Positions 5,783 through 5,989 of a stretch of DNA of 5,989 nt are shown here, piece after piece. Numbering within the stretch: the stretch's first letter is position 1; each line of letters begins with the position of its first letter. The stretch spans positions 1-5,989 of the forward strand of contig JAPLML010000193.1 in the NCBI GenBank assembly GCA_026387055.1, in the 5' to 3' direction. This DNA comes from Planctomycetota bacterium (GTDB lineage Bacteria > Planctomycetota > Phycisphaerae > FEN-1346). A model generated the notes under the pieces. It did not search any database, had not been told where the DNA came from, and saw only the letters and a list, made by a program, of their open reading frames with translations. The position numbers and the translations under genes were made by a program.

Positions 5783-5989
5783 ATGGCGATGGGCAAGCGG
5801 CAGGCGGGGCGGCAGGAAGACCTGTGGATCGTGGCGGCGGAGTTGCCCCAGGGGCCGGGCCATCCGTTCTACCGGCGGCTGAATCAACTCTTGGCCGCGC
5901 ACGGCTTCGACGCATTCGCCGAAGGGCTCTGCCAGAAGTTCTATCACGACTCGCTGGGCCGGCCGGGCATTCCGCCGGGGGGGTACTTC
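5783..5989 (+). CDS. IS1182/IS5-like transposase, N-terminal part (cut by window edge)
   Basis: The frame starts with ATG at 5783-5785 behind AAGGAGG (5768-5774), an almost ideal ribosome binding site at eight bases, and stays open for 69 codons to the edge. The visible residues are typical of the N-terminal, DUF772-like domain of DDE transposases in this group. They include LWIVAAELP near residue 14, GHPFYRRLNQLL near 26, a short helix FAEGLCQKFY, and GRPGIPPGGYF at the edge, a motif that in relatives continues into the first conserved helix. The catalytic DDE residues lie further right, so intactness cannot be judged. The protein would bind the element's terminal repeats and catalyse its cut-and-paste movement. 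Family placement comes from remembered motifs, and the exact IS name is not known. Confidence 0.75.
   Translation, partial: MAMGKRQAGRQEDLWIVAAELPQGPGHPFYRRLNQLLAAHGFDAFAEGLCQKFYHDSLGRPGIPPGGYF

Larger units (their letters stand above)
5690..5989 (+). mobile_element. Insertion sequence, left part (IS1182/IS5-like), runs off window
   Basis: The element begins with a terminal-repeat-like end, followed by a promoter-like sequence, a strong ribosome binding site and an open transposase frame pointing right. Nothing in the visible part looks degraded. It lies directly against the older IS3-type transposase remnant, which suggests a later insertion into or beside that element. Confidence 0.6.

Noticed and set aside
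5219..5947. Single minus-strand frame of 242 codons spanning the IS end, the transposase remnant and the first hydrolase's start
   Set aside because: Only the central part (about 5417-5590) looks like real protein. The right part is antisense within the new IS and the left part overlaps the hydrolase gene in another frame, so it is not one gene.

Overview
This is a high-GC bacterial window. It probably comes from a Planctomycetota or related PVC-type genome. That guess rests only on the style of the proteins (secreted, paralogous glycoside hydrolases of the melibiase type) and on the mobile-element debris, so it is weak. Nearly all recognisable coding sequence lies on the minus strand and reads right to left, from about 5319 down to the left edge.

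The core is a tandem series of three homologous exported proteins of the GH36 / melibiase type. The first (3214-5319) is a predicted lipoprotein. The second (759-2786) has an ordinary cleavable signal peptide. The third (1-558) also has a signal peptide and is cut by the left edge after 186 residues. The two complete copies keep an aspartate at both the expected nucleophile position (RQD) and the expected acid/base position (RSD), and they share long stretches of the C-terminal domain. The third copy covers only the N-terminal sandwich domain. Over that domain it looks closer to the first copy than to its direct neighbour.

The two gaps between these genes are not empty. The 427-base gap 2787-3213 holds a frameshifted fragment of a flavin-reductase-like (FMN-binding split barrel) gene, followed by a GC-rich hairpin. 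The 200-base gap 559-758 holds what looks like the decayed C-terminal end of another gene, including a short stretch resembling the GH36 C-terminus. The cluster therefore looks like a multi-copy locus shaped by duplication, deletion and decay.

The right end (about 5417-5989) is mobile-element territory. A remnant of an IS3-type transposase C-terminus lies on the minus strand just upstream of the first hydrolase gene. It is bounded by the left end of a second, apparently intact insertion sequence. That element has a terminal-repeat-like end at about 5690, a plausible promoter, a strong ribosome binding site and the first 69 residues of a plus-strand transposase that runs off the window.

Functionally, the three hydrolases would act outside the cytoplasm on alpha-galactoside-like or other alpha-linked glycans, in at least two locations (membrane-anchored and soluble). 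The substrate cannot be read from the sequence. I see no RNA genes, no CRISPR array and no clearly new system. The most unusual features are the diverged active-site motifs of the lipoprotein copy and the gene remnants lodged between the paralogues.
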